Position numbers and translations under genes: made by a program. Below, in pieces: positions 33,989 through 42,814 of a stretch of DNA of 64,000 nt; position 1 is the first letter of the stretch, and every line of letters starts with the position of its first letter. Below the pieces are notes generated by a model. The model had not been told where the DNA came from and ran no database searches. It was given only the letters and a program-made list of their open reading frames with translations. Source of the DNA: Dechloromonas denitrificans (lineage in GTDB: Bacteria; Pseudomonadota; Gammaproteobacteria; Burkholderiales; Rhodocyclaceae); the NCBI RefSeq assembly GCF_020510665.1, contig NZ_CP075187.1, positions 2,066,501 to 2,130,500 of the forward strand. The letters run 5' to 3'.

Positions 33989-36343
33989 TCAAGCGGCCAT
34001 CCGGTCTTGAGCCGGTTTGTTGGCGGTTGCCACGTTGTAATCGAAGGGGAAATCATCGACATGAACCACAATGTCGCGCAGGTGGTTGCGACGCCGCATG
34101 ACCTCAAACTCGGCGGCGCTGATCACGCCATATTCGAAGGCAACGATGGCGATGTCACGCACATTGGCCAGCGGGTTGTTCTCGAAACGGCCATCCTTTT
34201 CGGCGGCGCGGATCTTGGCTTCAATCGCTTCAGCTTCGAGCGTCGCATTCAGGGCCAGTTCGATGGCGCCAACCGGCTCGCTTTCAACCATCGGCACGAA
34301 ACATTCGGCAGTCAGGCGGTCACGGGTGGCAGACGGCGAAATCAGGACCTTGGCGACCTGATGGCCAACTTCGTCGGATGGCACAACGTACGGATGGCCC
34401 CACGGGAAGATCGAACGATGCAGGAAAGCGGCAATGAAGCGAATCGGGAAGTTGGCGATGACACCATCGAAGGCCTGTTGCGCCTTGTACATCGCATCCC
34501 AGATCGCCCAGTGGGCGAGCGGTGCATCTTCGGCCTTGCGACCTTCTTCCTCGTAGCGCTTGAGGGTGCAGGAAATCAGGTACATCTGCGACAGGATGTC
34601 GCCGAGACGGGCCGATAGTTTTTCACGACGCTTGACGCTACCGCCGAGCACCAGCAAGGAGATGTCCGACATGAAGGCAAAGGCCGTCGAGAAACGGGTC
34701 ATCTGCTGGTAGTAACGCTTCATTTCAGGGGCCGTATCGACGTTGACCGAGACAAAGTGCGAACCGGTCATGCCCAGCCACAGCGCCCGCAGGCCATTGC
34801 GAATGGTGAAACCAACGTGCGACCACAGCGCCTTGTCGAAATCGACCAGGCCTTTTTTGACGTCAGGATTCTGCGCCGCCTGCATTTCGGCCAGCAAATA
34901 CGGATGGCAGCGAATGGCGCCCTGTCCGAAGATGATCAGCGAACGGGTCAGGATGTTGGCGCCTTCGACGGTGATGCCGATCGGCACCTGCTGATAGGCA
35001 CGGCCGAGGAAATTCGATGGGCCAAGACAGATGCCCTTGCCGCCGACGATATCCATACCATCGTTGACGACCTGACGAGCGCGCTCGGTAACGTGGTACT
35101 TGGCAATCGCGGACACCACCGATGGCTTTTCGCCGAGGTCGACCGCACCGGCTGTCATCTTGCGCACCGCATCCATCATGTAGGTGTAGGCACCAATGCG
35201 AGTCAAACCTTCCTCGACGCCTTCGAACTTGCCGACCGCCATCTTGAACTGGCTACGCACACGGGCATAGGCACCGACGGCACGCGCCGTCATCTGCGCC
35301 ATACCGGTATTGGACGACGGCAGCGAAATCGAACGCCCGGCGGCCAGACACTCCATCAGCATGCGCCAGCCCTGCCCGGCCATCTTCGGCCCGCCGATGA
35401 TGAATTCGAGCGGCATGAAGACTTCCTTGCCACGCGTCGGACCATTCATGAACATGGCGTTGAGCGGGAAGTGACGACGCCCGGTGTCGACGCCCGGATG
35501 ATCGTAAGGCACCAGCGCACAGGTAATGCCGATATGCTTCTTGTTGCCGAGCAAGCCGTCCGGATCATAGAGATGGAAGGCCAGACCGAAGACCGTACAC
35601 ACCGGTGCCAGCGTGATGTAACGCTTGTCCCAGTTAACCCGCATGCCGAGCACTTCCTTGCCCTGATACATACCCTTGCAAACCACGCCGGCATCCGGAA
35701 TCGAAGCGGCATCGGAACCAGCCCACGGGCTGGTCAGCGCGAAGGCTGGTACTTCAATGCCCTTGGCCAGACGCGGCAGATAGTGATTCTTTTGTTCTTC
35801 GGTACCGTAGTGCAGCAACAGTTCAGCCGGGCCGAGCGAGTTCGGCACCATGACCGAAACCGACAGTGCCGAAGAGCGGGTCGACAGCTTGGTGACGACC
35901 TGTGAGTGGGCATAGGCCGAGAATTCGAGGCCGCCGTATTTCTTCGGGATGATCATGCCGAGGAAACCCTTGTCCTTGATATAGCGCCAGGTCTCGTTGG
36001 ACAGATCGTAGAGTTCGTGCGTCACCTTCCAGTCATCGACCAGGCGGCAGGCTTCTTCAACTTCGTTGTCCATGAAGGACTGTTCTTCGGCCGTCAGCTT
36101 GGGCTGCGGATAGGCGTGCAGCTTTTTCCAGTCCGGCTTGCCACGGAACAACTCCCCTTCCCACCAGACCGTACCGGCTTCCAGCGCGTCGCGCTCGGTA
36201 TCCGACATCTGCGGCAGCACCTTGCGATAGGTGGAAAAAAGGGGCCGGCTGATCAGCGCCCGGCGTAATGGCCGAACGATGATCAGCCCGGCCAAAGCCG
36301 CCAGGGCGACTAAACCCAGCAGAGGGATGAGGTTGTTGAACAT
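33989..36343 (-). CDS. fadE: FadE-type membrane-anchored acyl-CoA dehydrogenase
   Basis: 784 residues. An N-terminal hydrophobic helix (about 5-24, LIPLLGLVALAALAGLIIV) precedes the dehydrogenase core: KKYGGLEFSAYAHSQVVTKL (about 134), FALTSPWAGSDAASIPDAG (about 197-215), GGKGICLGPSNFLGRAYQ (about 434). This matches the long FadE class that E. coli uses for the first beta-oxidation step. It is the first enzyme gene after tetR, separated by 37 bases, and heads the fadE-fadI-degV-fadJ group. Confidence 0.88.
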   Translation of the reverse strand: MFNNLIPLLGLVALAALAGLIIVRPLRRALISRPLFSTYRKVLPQMSDTERDALEAGTVWWEGELFRGKPDWKKLHAYPQPKLTAEEQSFMDNEVEEACRLVDDWKVTHELYDLSNETWRYIKDKGFLGMIIPKKYGGLEFSAYAHSQVVTKLSTRSSALSVSVMVPNSLGPAELLLHYGTEEQKNHYLPRLAKGIEVPAFALTSPWAGSDAASIPDAGVVCKGMYQGKEVLGMRVNWDKRYITLAPVCTVFGLAFHLYDPDGLLGNKKHIGITCALVPYDHPGVDTGRRHFPLNAMFMNGPTRGKEVFMPLEFIIGGPKMAGQGWRMLMECLAAGRSISLPSSNTGMAQMTARAVGAYARVRSQFKMAVGKFEGVEEGLTRIGAYTYMMDAVRKMTAGAVDLGEKPSVVSAIAKYHVTERARQVVNDGMDIVGGKGICLGPSNFLGRAYQQVPIGITVEGANILTRSLIIFGQGAIRCHPYLLAEMQAAQNPDVKKGLVDFDKALWSHVGFTIRNGLRALWLGMTGSHFVSVNVDTAPEMKRYYQQMTRFSTAFAFMSDISLLVLGGSVKRREKLSARLGDILSQMYLISCTLKRYEEEGRKAEDAPLAHWAIWDAMYKAQQAFDGVIANFPIRFIAAFLHRSIFPWGHPYVVPSDEVGHQVAKVLISPSATRDRLTAECFVPMVESEPVGAIELALNATLEAEAIEAKIRAAEKDGRFENNPLANVRDIAIVAFEYGVISAAEFEVMRRRNHLRDIVVHVDDFPFDYNVATANKPAQDRMAA

Positions 36344-36380
36344 GTGCTGTCTCCTTTAAGGTCTTTTTGGTTTTGGTCGA

Positions 36381-37067
36381 TTATTTGCTGTCGACCGCAG
36401 CATCAGAGAATTGAGGCAAGGCAGCGCGCAAGCCACCAAGCAGGAAGGACATCAGGCGCGGAACAAGACGGTCAAGGCGATCGGTCGAGTCTTCATCCTC
36501 GATCTGCCAGTCGGTCACCAGACGCAGCGCATCGGTCCCGGCAATGGCGTAAGAGGTCGCGCCGAGCATGAAGTGAAAGCGCCAGACAATTTCCGCCTTG
36601 GGCACATCCGGCAAGGCAATGAACAGGGCTTCCTTGTAACGATCAACCACTTCGGCATACTCGTGCGCCAGAAAGGTCCGTATGAATTCGGAGGGGTCAG
36701 TCAGCGTACGGCCCAGCAGGCGCAAAAAAGTAATGCCGCCGCGCTCTTCGTCATCGGCCATGCGCAGCAAGGTGCCAAAAAACCCATCGACAATTTGCGA
36801 AGGCTTGAGCGGCTTGCCGGCCGCTTCTTTTTCGAGTGCATTCAGAACACGCATGCGCTCTTCATTCAACCAGTTGAGACGCCGGCGAAACACCTCCTGC
36901 ATCAACGACTCTTTGGAGCCAAAATGGTAGTTGACCGCAGCAAGGTTAACGCCGGCTCCGCCGGTAATCTGGCGCATCGACGTCCCTTCGTAGCCATGCG
37001 CCATGAAAAGATGCTCTGCCGCATCGAGGATGCGTTCGCGGGTATCGACAGTTCGGGCTTCAGCCAT
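36381..37067 (-). CDS. PsrA-like TetR-family regulator of the fad genes
   Basis: 228 residues from the ATG at 37067, preceded by AGGTGA; a GTG nine bases upstream is less likely. The helix-turn-helix is at about 10-55 (TRERILDAAEHLFMAHGYEG, VNLAAVNYHFGSKESLMQEV), the PsrA type. PsrA-family repressors bind long-chain acyl compounds and control beta-oxidation. An imperfect copy of the operator found at fadL and the fadN-type gene lies just upstream, consistent with autoregulation and with control of this block. Confidence 0.83.
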   Translation of the reverse strand: MAEARTVDTRERILDAAEHLFMAHGYEGTSMRQITGGAGVNLAAVNYHFGSKESLMQEVFRRRLNWLNEERMRVLNALEKEAAGKPLKPSQIVDGFFGTLLRMADDEERGGITFLRLLGRTLTDPSEFIRTFLAHEYAEVVDRYKEALFIALPDVPKAEIVWRFHFMLGATSYAIAGTDALRLVTDWQIEDEDSTDRLDRLVPRLMSFLLGGLRAALPQFSDAAVDSK

Positions 37068-37083
37068 GGGGGTCACCTATGAT

Positions 37084-37099
37084 TCATACGTTCGTTTGA
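37084..37099. promoter_or_regulatory. PsrA-like operator at the tetR promoter
   Basis: TCATAC-GTTC-GTTTGA, one mismatch from TCAAAC-N4-GTTTGA, inside a larger GATTCA/TGAATC symmetry (37081-37102). Its edge is 17 bases upstream of the ATG, fitting autorepression. Confidence 0.6.
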
Positions 37100-37143
37100 A
37101 TCATAGGAAAAACATCTGGCTAACGCAAGCGATTTTTTAACAA

Positions 37144-40100
37144 TCAGCTATTTCGTTGCTTGATGAAAGCGATCACATCCTCGGCCGGAACCGGCCGGCT
37201 GAACAGGAAGCCCTGTACCAAATCGCAATCCTGGCTGCGCAGGTAATCAAACTGGGCTTGCGTTTCGACACCTTCGGCCACGAGCTTCAAGCCAAGGCTG
37301 TGCGTCAGCCCTATCGTGGCATTGCAGATTGCCGCCCCATCCCCATCCTGCCCAATTTCCTCGACAAAGGAGCGATCCAGCTTGATATGGTCAATCGGGA
37401 ACATGCGCAAATAGCTGAGCGAGGAATAGCCCGTCCCGAAGTCATCGATCGCCAGGGAAATACCCATGTCGTGCAGCAAATCGAGGATACGAACCGTTTC
37501 TGCCGGATGCTGCATGGCAACGGATTCGGTAATTTCGAAAACCAGGTCGGCCGGATTGATTTCGAGCGCTTCGATGGCTCCCTTGGCCAGAACGGGCAGA
37601 TTGCCGTTACGCATCTGGATGGCGGAAATATTGACCCCCATTTTGACATTGCGGATACCGGCCTGCGTGAATGCAGCCAGCTGGCGACAAGCTTCCCAGA
37701 ATACCCATTCACCCAATGGCTGGATCAAACCGGTTTCCTCGGCAATGCCGATGAATTTTCCAGGTGGAGTCAAACCGTGTTCTGGATGTTGCCAGCGAAC
37801 AAGCGCCTCGACACCGGCAACGCGGCCGCTGCGCACATCGATCAATGGCTGGAAGTGCAGGCAGAATTCATTGCGCGTCAGCGCCAGTCGCAAGCTGTGT
37901 TCGGTTTTCAGCCGTTCGACCGCCGCGTCGTTCATCTTCGGATCAAAAAACTGGAAGTTGTTACGTCCCGCAGTTTTGGCGTGATACATCGCTGCATCGG
38001 CATTTTTCATCAGCACTTCGCCATCGTCGCCATCCGTCGGGAAGATGGCAATGCCGACACTCGGCGTGGTGTAGAGATCGTGGCCCTCGATCACATAAGG
38101 ATCGCCGACGCTACGCACCAGTTTCTCGGCTACACCAGCCACGGAGGTCGTATGTTCGATACCGGAAAGCATGATGACGAATTCGTCCCCCCCCAGCCGA
38201 GCCACGACATCGCTGTCCCGAACGCCACGGCTCAAGCGGGCCGCAACTTCAATCAGCAACAAATCGCCAACGTGATGCCCCAGGGTATCGTTGATCAGCT
38301 TGAACCGATCGAGGTCGATGAACAGCAAGGCCACCCTTCCGCCTTCCCGGCGAGCGGCGGCCAGCGCCTGATCAAGCCGGCCCTTGAGACTGAAGCGGTT
38401 GAGCAAACCGGTCAGGACATCGTGATGGGCAATGTGGTGCAGCTTGGCTTCTGCCGCCCGCTCGCTCGATACATCGGTAAAGTGAGCAACGTGGTAGCGC
38501 ACCTCGCCCGCATCGTCACGTATCAGCGAAAGAGACATCCATTTGGGGTAAATACCGCCATCCTTGCGCCTATCCCAGATCTCGCCCTGCCAGAAACCGG
38601 TTGCCAGCACCGTATCCCACATTTCCTGATACTGCGCACTCGTTGTCCGACCAGCCGAGAGAAAACTGGGATTCCGGCCCAGTGCATCCTCGGGCAAATA
38701 TCCGGTTAACCGCGTAAACGCGGGGTTGACCGTGACAATCCGATTATCACGGTCAGTGATCAGGATTGCCTCGCCACTGAACTGAAAGGCAGTTGCCAGC
38801 AGTTGCATCTGCGCTTCCATCTGGTGCTGGCTGGTAATGTCCTGCGAGGTTCCCATGACGCGCAACGGCTTGCCATCGGCGCCATAGATTGCCTCACTGT
38901 GTCCCAGAATGTATTTGATCCGCCCATCCGGCATCAGCAGACGATATTTCAGCGCCAGCGGCTCACGGCGAGCAATCGCATCATTTAGCGCCTTATCGAC
39001 CACGCTCCGCTCTTCAGGATGAACTCTAGCAAGGAAAGCCTCATACCTCGCCCCCGTTGCCGGCGGTTCTATTTCATAAATCTGGAAAAGTTCGTCGGAA
39101 CAGGTCACCAGACCAGTAGGCAATTCGACTTCCCAACTGCCGACCCGGGCGATTCGTTGCGCCGCACTGAGCTGATCGCGGTTTTGCCGCAAGGCCTCGG
39201 CTGCCAGCACCTCACGCGCCTGGGCACGAAACAACCAGACAAGTACAAGCCCCAGGCAGCCGAATAAAATCCCTCCAAGCCCACCCACCAGATAAGCACG
39301 CTGCTGCCATGCAGCCATGACATCGCTTTCAGCCAGCCCGGCCAGTACATAAAACGGATATTTATCGAGCGTACGATAAGCGTAAATGCGCTTCACACCA
39401 TCGGCCTGCGAGTTGAATTCAAGCACGCCTTGGCGCTCGCCATTGACCAAGGCCAGATAAACCGGGTGCTTCTCCCCCAGCGAGCGGTTGATTTCAGCTG
39501 GCGCCGGTGGCTGGCGAACAATCAGGCTATGGTCTTCAAGCCGACGTATCGCCAAAGCGCCTGATACGCCAAGATGTACCGAGCGGAATAAACGGCCAAA
39601 GAAGTCTAGTTCGACCGCTGCGCTGACAACCCCTAAAAAACGACCGTCCGGCGCGGTGATCGGTCGGGCAGCAATCAGGACATCCCGTCCGGTGATCCTC
39701 GACTTGAGCACCTCGGAAAAGACGATGCCGGCTGCCGGGGTATTCCGCAAAGTACGAAAATAAGAACGGTCCTTCAGGTTTGTGTACTCTCCGCCCCCGG
39801 TGAGATAGAGAACATTACCATCCGCATCGAGGATACGGAAACCGGCCAGTTCATCGAAGGATTGCTTGTGGCGCGCCATGTCAGCCTCAAGCATCTGCCT
39901 GAAACGTGGCGCGGCCTTGATATCGAGCGCCTCTCGTGGAACTTTTGCAATCAGGGAGTCAAGATTGGCATCGACCCGGCGCAAGGTTGCATCAAAACGA
40001 GATTCAAATAATTCCGCGTGCCCCAGCGCCATGACTCGGGCCTCGCTCCAGATCTCATGGTATGCCGACCAGAGAACATAACCCAGCAGCACGAAACCGC

Positions 40101-40173
40101 TCAATGCAAGCGCGGCAAGTGCGAGCCACAACTGGTGTCCAGGCTGGGATTTTTTTTGCGGCACGTCTCGCAT
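37144..40173 (-). CDS. Membrane Cache-PAS-PAS-GGDEF-EAL cyclic di-GMP protein
   Basis: 1009 residues: membrane helices near 16-37 and 294-315 around a periplasmic double-Cache-like sensor, PAS/PAC domains at about 335-450 and 455-575, GGDEF (about 580-745, RLGGDEF intact near 660), and EAL (about 755-1005, with EALVRW, DDFGTGYSS and KLVAEGVET intact). Both synthesis and hydrolysis of c-di-GMP are possible; which prevails cannot be told. Monocistronic, between the tetR and folA genes. It could set the local pool read by the degenerate HD-GYP protein, which is conjecture. Confidence 0.9.
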   Translation of the reverse strand: MRDVPQKKSQPGHQLWLALAALALSGFVLLGYVLWSAYHEIWSEARVMALGHAELFESRFDATLRRVDANLDSLIAKVPREALDIKAAPRFRQMLEADMARHKQSFDELAGFRILDADGNVLYLTGGGEYTNLKDRSYFRTLRNTPAAGIVFSEVLKSRITGRDVLIAARPITAPDGRFLGVVSAAVELDFFGRLFRSVHLGVSGALAIRRLEDHSLIVRQPPAPAEINRSLGEKHPVYLALVNGERQGVLEFNSQADGVKRIYAYRTLDKYPFYVLAGLAESDVMAAWQQRAYLVGGLGGILFGCLGLVLVWLFRAQAREVLAAEALRQNRDQLSAAQRIARVGSWEVELPTGLVTCSDELFQIYEIEPPATGARYEAFLARVHPEERSVVDKALNDAIARREPLALKYRLLMPDGRIKYILGHSEAIYGADGKPLRVMGTSQDITSQHQMEAQMQLLATAFQFSGEAILITDRDNRIVTVNPAFTRLTGYLPEDALGRNPSFLSAGRTTSAQYQEMWDTVLATGFWQGEIWDRRKDGGIYPKWMSLSLIRDDAGEVRYHVAHFTDVSSERAAEAKLHHIAHHDVLTGLLNRFSLKGRLDQALAAARREGGRVALLFIDLDRFKLINDTLGHHVGDLLLIEVAARLSRGVRDSDVVARLGGDEFVIMLSGIEHTTSVAGVAEKLVRSVGDPYVIEGHDLYTTPSVGIAIFPTDGDDGEVLMKNADAAMYHAKTAGRNNFQFFDPKMNDAAVERLKTEHSLRLALTRNEFCLHFQPLIDVRSGRVAGVEALVRWQHPEHGLTPPGKFIGIAEETGLIQPLGEWVFWEACRQLAAFTQAGIRNVKMGVNISAIQMRNGNLPVLAKGAIEALEINPADLVFEITESVAMQHPAETVRILDLLHDMGISLAIDDFGTGYSSLSYLRMFPIDHIKLDRSFVEEIGQDGDGAAICNATIGLTHSLGLKLVAEGVETQAQFDYLRSQDCDLVQGFLFSRPVPAEDVIAFIKQRNS

Positions 40174-40196
40174 CGCCCGATATCTTTATAGTTTTG

Positions 40197-40751
40197 TTAA
40201 GCAGATTCTGATTTAGCCTCTGCCGAATTGCAATCTTGAATCACCGGAATGCGAGGTTTTTGCTGCTCATACTGGAGAAAACGACAAACAACATCGGTAT
40301 TGCTCTTTCTTTCCCGATAAGTTCGGGCAAGATCGCTGACAAGCACCCAATCTTCAAGTGGAATGCTCTCAGGGAAAAGCATATCGCCATCAAACGGCCG
40401 GTCGATACGCGTCAGATAGAAACGCTGGCAGTAAGGCCAGGCCGCAGCGTAAACCGAGGCACCCCCAATCACGAAAACCGGCTTTCCTGTGGCTACCGCG
40501 GTCAACAAGCCTTCTTCGACGGAATTGACACGCGTACAACCAGGCCGCAAACGGAGATTGGTTTGTCGTGTCACGATGAACGAGTCTTCCGGGACAACAT
40601 CCATCGACTCATAGGTCAAACGACCAATAACCAGCGCGGCCCCGGCTACCATCCGCTCGAAAAAAGCAAGCTCCTCCGGAATATCCCAGGGCAGCCACCC
40701 ATCCAGACCCAGCATGCCGTTGCTGGCCACGGCGGCAATGGCAGAAATCAT
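40197..40751 (-). CDS. folA: Dihydrofolate reductase (divergent)
   Basis: 184 residues from the ATG at 40751, which aligns with the family start MISxIxAxAxNxxxG; an ATG 18 bases upstream has a poorly spaced site. Recognisable are LPWDIPEELAFFE (catalytic acidic residue is Glu where E. coli has Asp27), IGRLTYESM (NADPH site) and FVIGGASVY. The GRPLPGR loop usual after the ES motif is missing. It reduces dihydrofolate to tetrahydrofolate. The upstream FolB-like gene overlaps it by four bases, so both serve folate synthesis. A C-terminal extension of about 25 residues is unusual. Confidence 0.78.
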   Translation of the reverse strand: MISAIAAVASNGMLGLDGWLPWDIPEELAFFERMVAGAALVIGRLTYESMDVVPEDSFIVTRQTNLRLRPGCTRVNSVEEGLLTAVATGKPVFVIGGASVYAAAWPYCQRFYLTRIDRPFDGDMLFPESIPLEDWVLVSDLARTYRERKSNTDVVCRFLQYEQQKPRIPVIQDCNSAEAKSESA

Positions 40752-41137
40752 GGCCGCATCTTCGCCCATTGCTCCCGTGTCATCGAGAGAGAAATGGCCG
40801 GCGTCCCCTGACCGTTGTAAACATGCGGTTTGTGCATTGAAATGAAGGCCGACGTAACAATCGCGATCGAGAAAATCGCATCCATTACCTCAAGGATGCT
40901 CGACTCAAGGCATTCGCAATGAGCATTTTCTTCAAGCCGGCGAATGGCAAGAAAAATAACCTCATAATCGACAACCTGCTGGATATCGTGCGGATTCGCA
41001 ACGGCATCAATCGGAGCCCAGGCATCGGCGTGAACGACAACCGCCTGCGGGCCGTGCTTTTCAAGCGGATTGCAGCCCGTCCGCAATTGAATTGTGGCAT
41101 CGACAGATGCACACCAGTGATTGGCTAACACGTACAA
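40748..41137 (-). CDS. Dihydroneopterin aldolase-like protein (FolB family)
   Basis: 129 residues. The layout of short strands and helices, with VVDYEVIFLAIRRLEENAHC (about 55-74), LESSILEVMDAI and a KP motif in ISMHKPHVYNG near 103-112, resembles FolB/FolX of the tunnelling-fold pterin family: an acidic residue binds the pterin and a lysine acts in catalysis. Identity is low enough that I leave out a symbol. It overlaps folA, strengthening a folate role. Dihydroneopterin epimerase is the main alternative. Confidence 0.55.
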   Translation of the reverse strand: MYVLANHWCASVDATIQLRTGCNPLEKHGPQAVVVHADAWAPIDAVANPHDIQQVVDYEVIFLAIRRLEENAHCECLESSILEVMDAIFSIAIVTSAFISMHKPHVYNGQGTPAISLSMTREQWAKMRP

Positions 41138-41199
41138 ACTCCTTTAATTCGCCCGACCATCGAGAGCCAACCGAAGATACCAGAGGCATCGCTTTCGGT

Positions 41200-41229
41200 A
41201 AAAACAAAATGGCGCACCAGGCGCCATTT
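41200..41229 (-). terminator. Terminator after the 132-residue coiled-coil gene
   Basis: On the minus strand, AAATGGCGC-CTGGT-GCGCCATTT is followed by TTGTTTTTAC. It lies 21 bases past the gene end. Confidence 0.7.
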
Positions 41230-41249
41230 CAAATGCAGGGGAAATCTGT

Positions 41250-41648
41250 CTATGCCGTCACATTGACCAATGTTCCAGTCGTCTGACCCGATGAATTGAC
41301 GACAGGGGCTGGACTTTGTCCTCCGGCTTCAGCGGTATCCGTCGGCGTAGAAGCAAGCTGGTTGCGCAATGCACTCAAACCACCCTGAACTTCGCCAAGG
41401 GATTTCAACGATGCCAATCCCTGCCGTGCATCGCTGGCCTGCCCTTGGGCCTGGTCGGACTCAACCTTGATGTTGCGCGCCTTGTCCTCCGCCAGATCGG
41501 CCACAGACTGCGCATCACGGGCCTTATCCTGCAGCGAGCGGGCCTTATGCTCTGCCTGGTCTGCATTGCGCTGGGCCTGCTGTTGCTGAAGCTGGGCCCA
41601 GACAACACTGCCAAGCGACTGCATACCGGAAGTAGCCGTAACTGACAT
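41250..41648 (-). CDS. Coiled-coil small protein with NVTA C-terminal tag
   Basis: 132 residues, no signal peptide or membrane helix. Residues about 15-85 are a charged, Ala/Gln-rich helix likely to form a coiled coil (QLQQQQAQRNADQAEHKARS). A Pro/Thr/Ser linker follows, then the tail NSSGQTTGTLVNVTA. The adjacent upstream small protein ends in the closely similar NAEGQKTGSVINVTA, which is the only similarity between the two. I do not recognise the family. An AGGGA sequence precedes the ATG, and a terminator follows. Confidence 0.65.
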   Translation of the reverse strand: MSVTATSGMQSLGSVVWAQLQQQQAQRNADQAEHKARSLQDKARDAQSVADLAEDKARNIKVESDQAQGQASDARQGLASLKSLGEVQGGLSALRNQLASTPTDTAEAGGQSPAPVVNSSGQTTGTLVNVTA

Positions 41649-41680
41649 GTCCCTAAAGGCTCGAGTTAGCCCCCTCCAAA

Positions 41681-41872
41681 TCAGGCAGTGACGTTAATGA
41701 CACTACCTGTTTTCTGCCCTTCGGCATTGGTGACCGCCTTGGGTGCTTCTTCCTTGCGCTCGACCCGCTCCTCTTGTCGCGGCTCACGACGCTCAGCCTG
41801 TTGTACCTGCTGAGACTGACTGGTGGCACCCGTATAAGCACTGATATTGGAAGTTACCGATTTGATGTCCAT
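41681..41872 (-). CDS. Small charged protein with NVTA C-terminal tag
   Basis: 63 residues with a strong AGGAGG site. A short N-terminal part (MDIKSVTSNISAYTG) is followed by a Gln/Arg/Glu-rich middle (QQVQQAERREPRQEERVERK), and then the tail NAEGQKTGSVINVTA, shared with the next gene on the strand. The genes are 32 bases apart and probably co-transcribed. The function is unknown; the tag may be a recognition or docking signal. Confidence 0.65.
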   Translation of the reverse strand: MDIKSVTSNISAYTGATSQSQQVQQAERREPRQEERVERKEEAPKAVTNAEGQKTGSVINVTA

Positions 41873-41988
41873 AAATCCTCCTGAGCAAACGCTTCTAATC
41901 TGACTTTACACCATCCGTTCAGATCTTCCAGCAGAATTTATCCGGGGCAGAAGCAATCAGGCATGCACGGATACAAGCACCGAATCAG

Positions 41989-42213
41989 CTAGCCCTGCGT
42001 CTTCTCAAGCACGGCCAGAAGCTTCAGCGCCCGCTCCCGATTTTTTGCAATCGCGGCAGCCTTTTCTTCAACACCGGCACTTTCAGCCAGCGATGCCTGC
42101 ACCAGCAGTTGATGCGGAGTCAATCCGCCCATTGCAGCCTCAAGCATGCGGTCGACCTGTGCATCAAGATCTTCTTCAGGCAAAACTGATCCGGTTTCTG
42201 TCGGATGATTCAT
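41989..42213 (-). CDS. Small hypothetical protein (74 residues)
   Basis: An acidic N-terminal half (LPEEDLDAQVDRMLEAA) and a helical C-terminal half (EEKAAAIAKNRERALKLLAVLEK). There is no signal peptide, transmembrane segment or recognised motif. The ribosome-binding site is weak, so the gene is plausible rather than certain. It precedes the two NVTA-tagged genes on the same strand by 116 bases. Confidence 0.45.
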   Translation of the reverse strand: MNHPTETGSVLPEEDLDAQVDRMLEAAMGGLTPHQLLVQASLAESAGVEEKAAAIAKNRERALKLLAVLEKTQG

Positions 42214-42243
42214 CTATTTAATCTTTTTATTGCTTGCGCCATG

Positions 42244-42270
42244 AAAAAAGCCCCGCAAGTTTCGCGGGGC
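42244..42270 (-). terminator. Rho-independent terminator of the phasin gene
   Basis: On the minus strand, GCCCCGC-GAAACT-TGCGGGGC pairs around a small loop and is followed by six T. It lies 29 bases past the phasin stop. Confidence 0.88.
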
Positions 42271-42298
42271 CCTGCTATTCGGGGAACCCGAGAATTTC

Positions 42299-42814
42299 TT
42301 ACTTGGTTTTCTTGGTCACGGCAGCGATGTTTGCCTGAGCAGCATCGGCAAATTGCTTGGCCATCGAATTCATGTTGCCAAAAGCAGAGTTGGCAGCAGC
42401 AATGGCGTTCTGGATGGCAGCAACGGCGCTTTCGGAACCAGCCGGAGCCGACTTGGAAGCCAGCTCAACCATGCCAGCCACGGACTTCTGGAAGTCACCG
42501 AACTGAGCTTCAACCATCTTGGCCAGTTCTTGCTGGGTTTGTTGCGTAATTTCATAAACCGAACGCGAATAGGCAACAGCCTTTTCAACAGCCGGTTGAG
42601 CCAGCGAAGACTGGACAGCCAGGGCTTCTTTCGGATCCTTGGCGCTGAGAACCGACTTAACGCCGGATGCAGCATCTTCCAGCGTAGCGCGAGCGGCGTT
42701 CAGATTCAGGGCAGCAATACGCTCGGCAGAAGCCAGGGCGGTATTGGCAACAGACAGCAGGGAGTCAACGGTAGCCTTGTTGGCAGCAGCGAATTGTTCG
42801 GTATTGATCGACAT
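42299..42814 (-). CDS. phaP: Phasin (polyhydroxyalkanoate granule protein)
   Basis: 171 residues from the ATG at 42814, chosen for its GGAGA site and the usual phasin start; the longer frame begins with implausible sequence. The Ala-rich amphipathic sequence (ATVDSLLSVANTALASAERI, VYEITQQTQQELAKMVEAQF) is the phasin_2 type that coats PHA granules. It marks this organism as a PHA storer, in keeping with the many acyl-CoA enzymes nearby. A strong terminator follows. Confidence 0.85.
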   Translation of the reverse strand: MSINTEQFAAANKATVDSLLSVANTALASAERIAALNLNAARATLEDAASGVKSVLSAKDPKEALAVQSSLAQPAVEKAVAYSRSVYEITQQTQQELAKMVEAQFGDFQKSVAGMVELASKSAPAGSESAVAAIQNAIAAANSAFGNMNSMAKQFADAAQANIAAVTKKTK

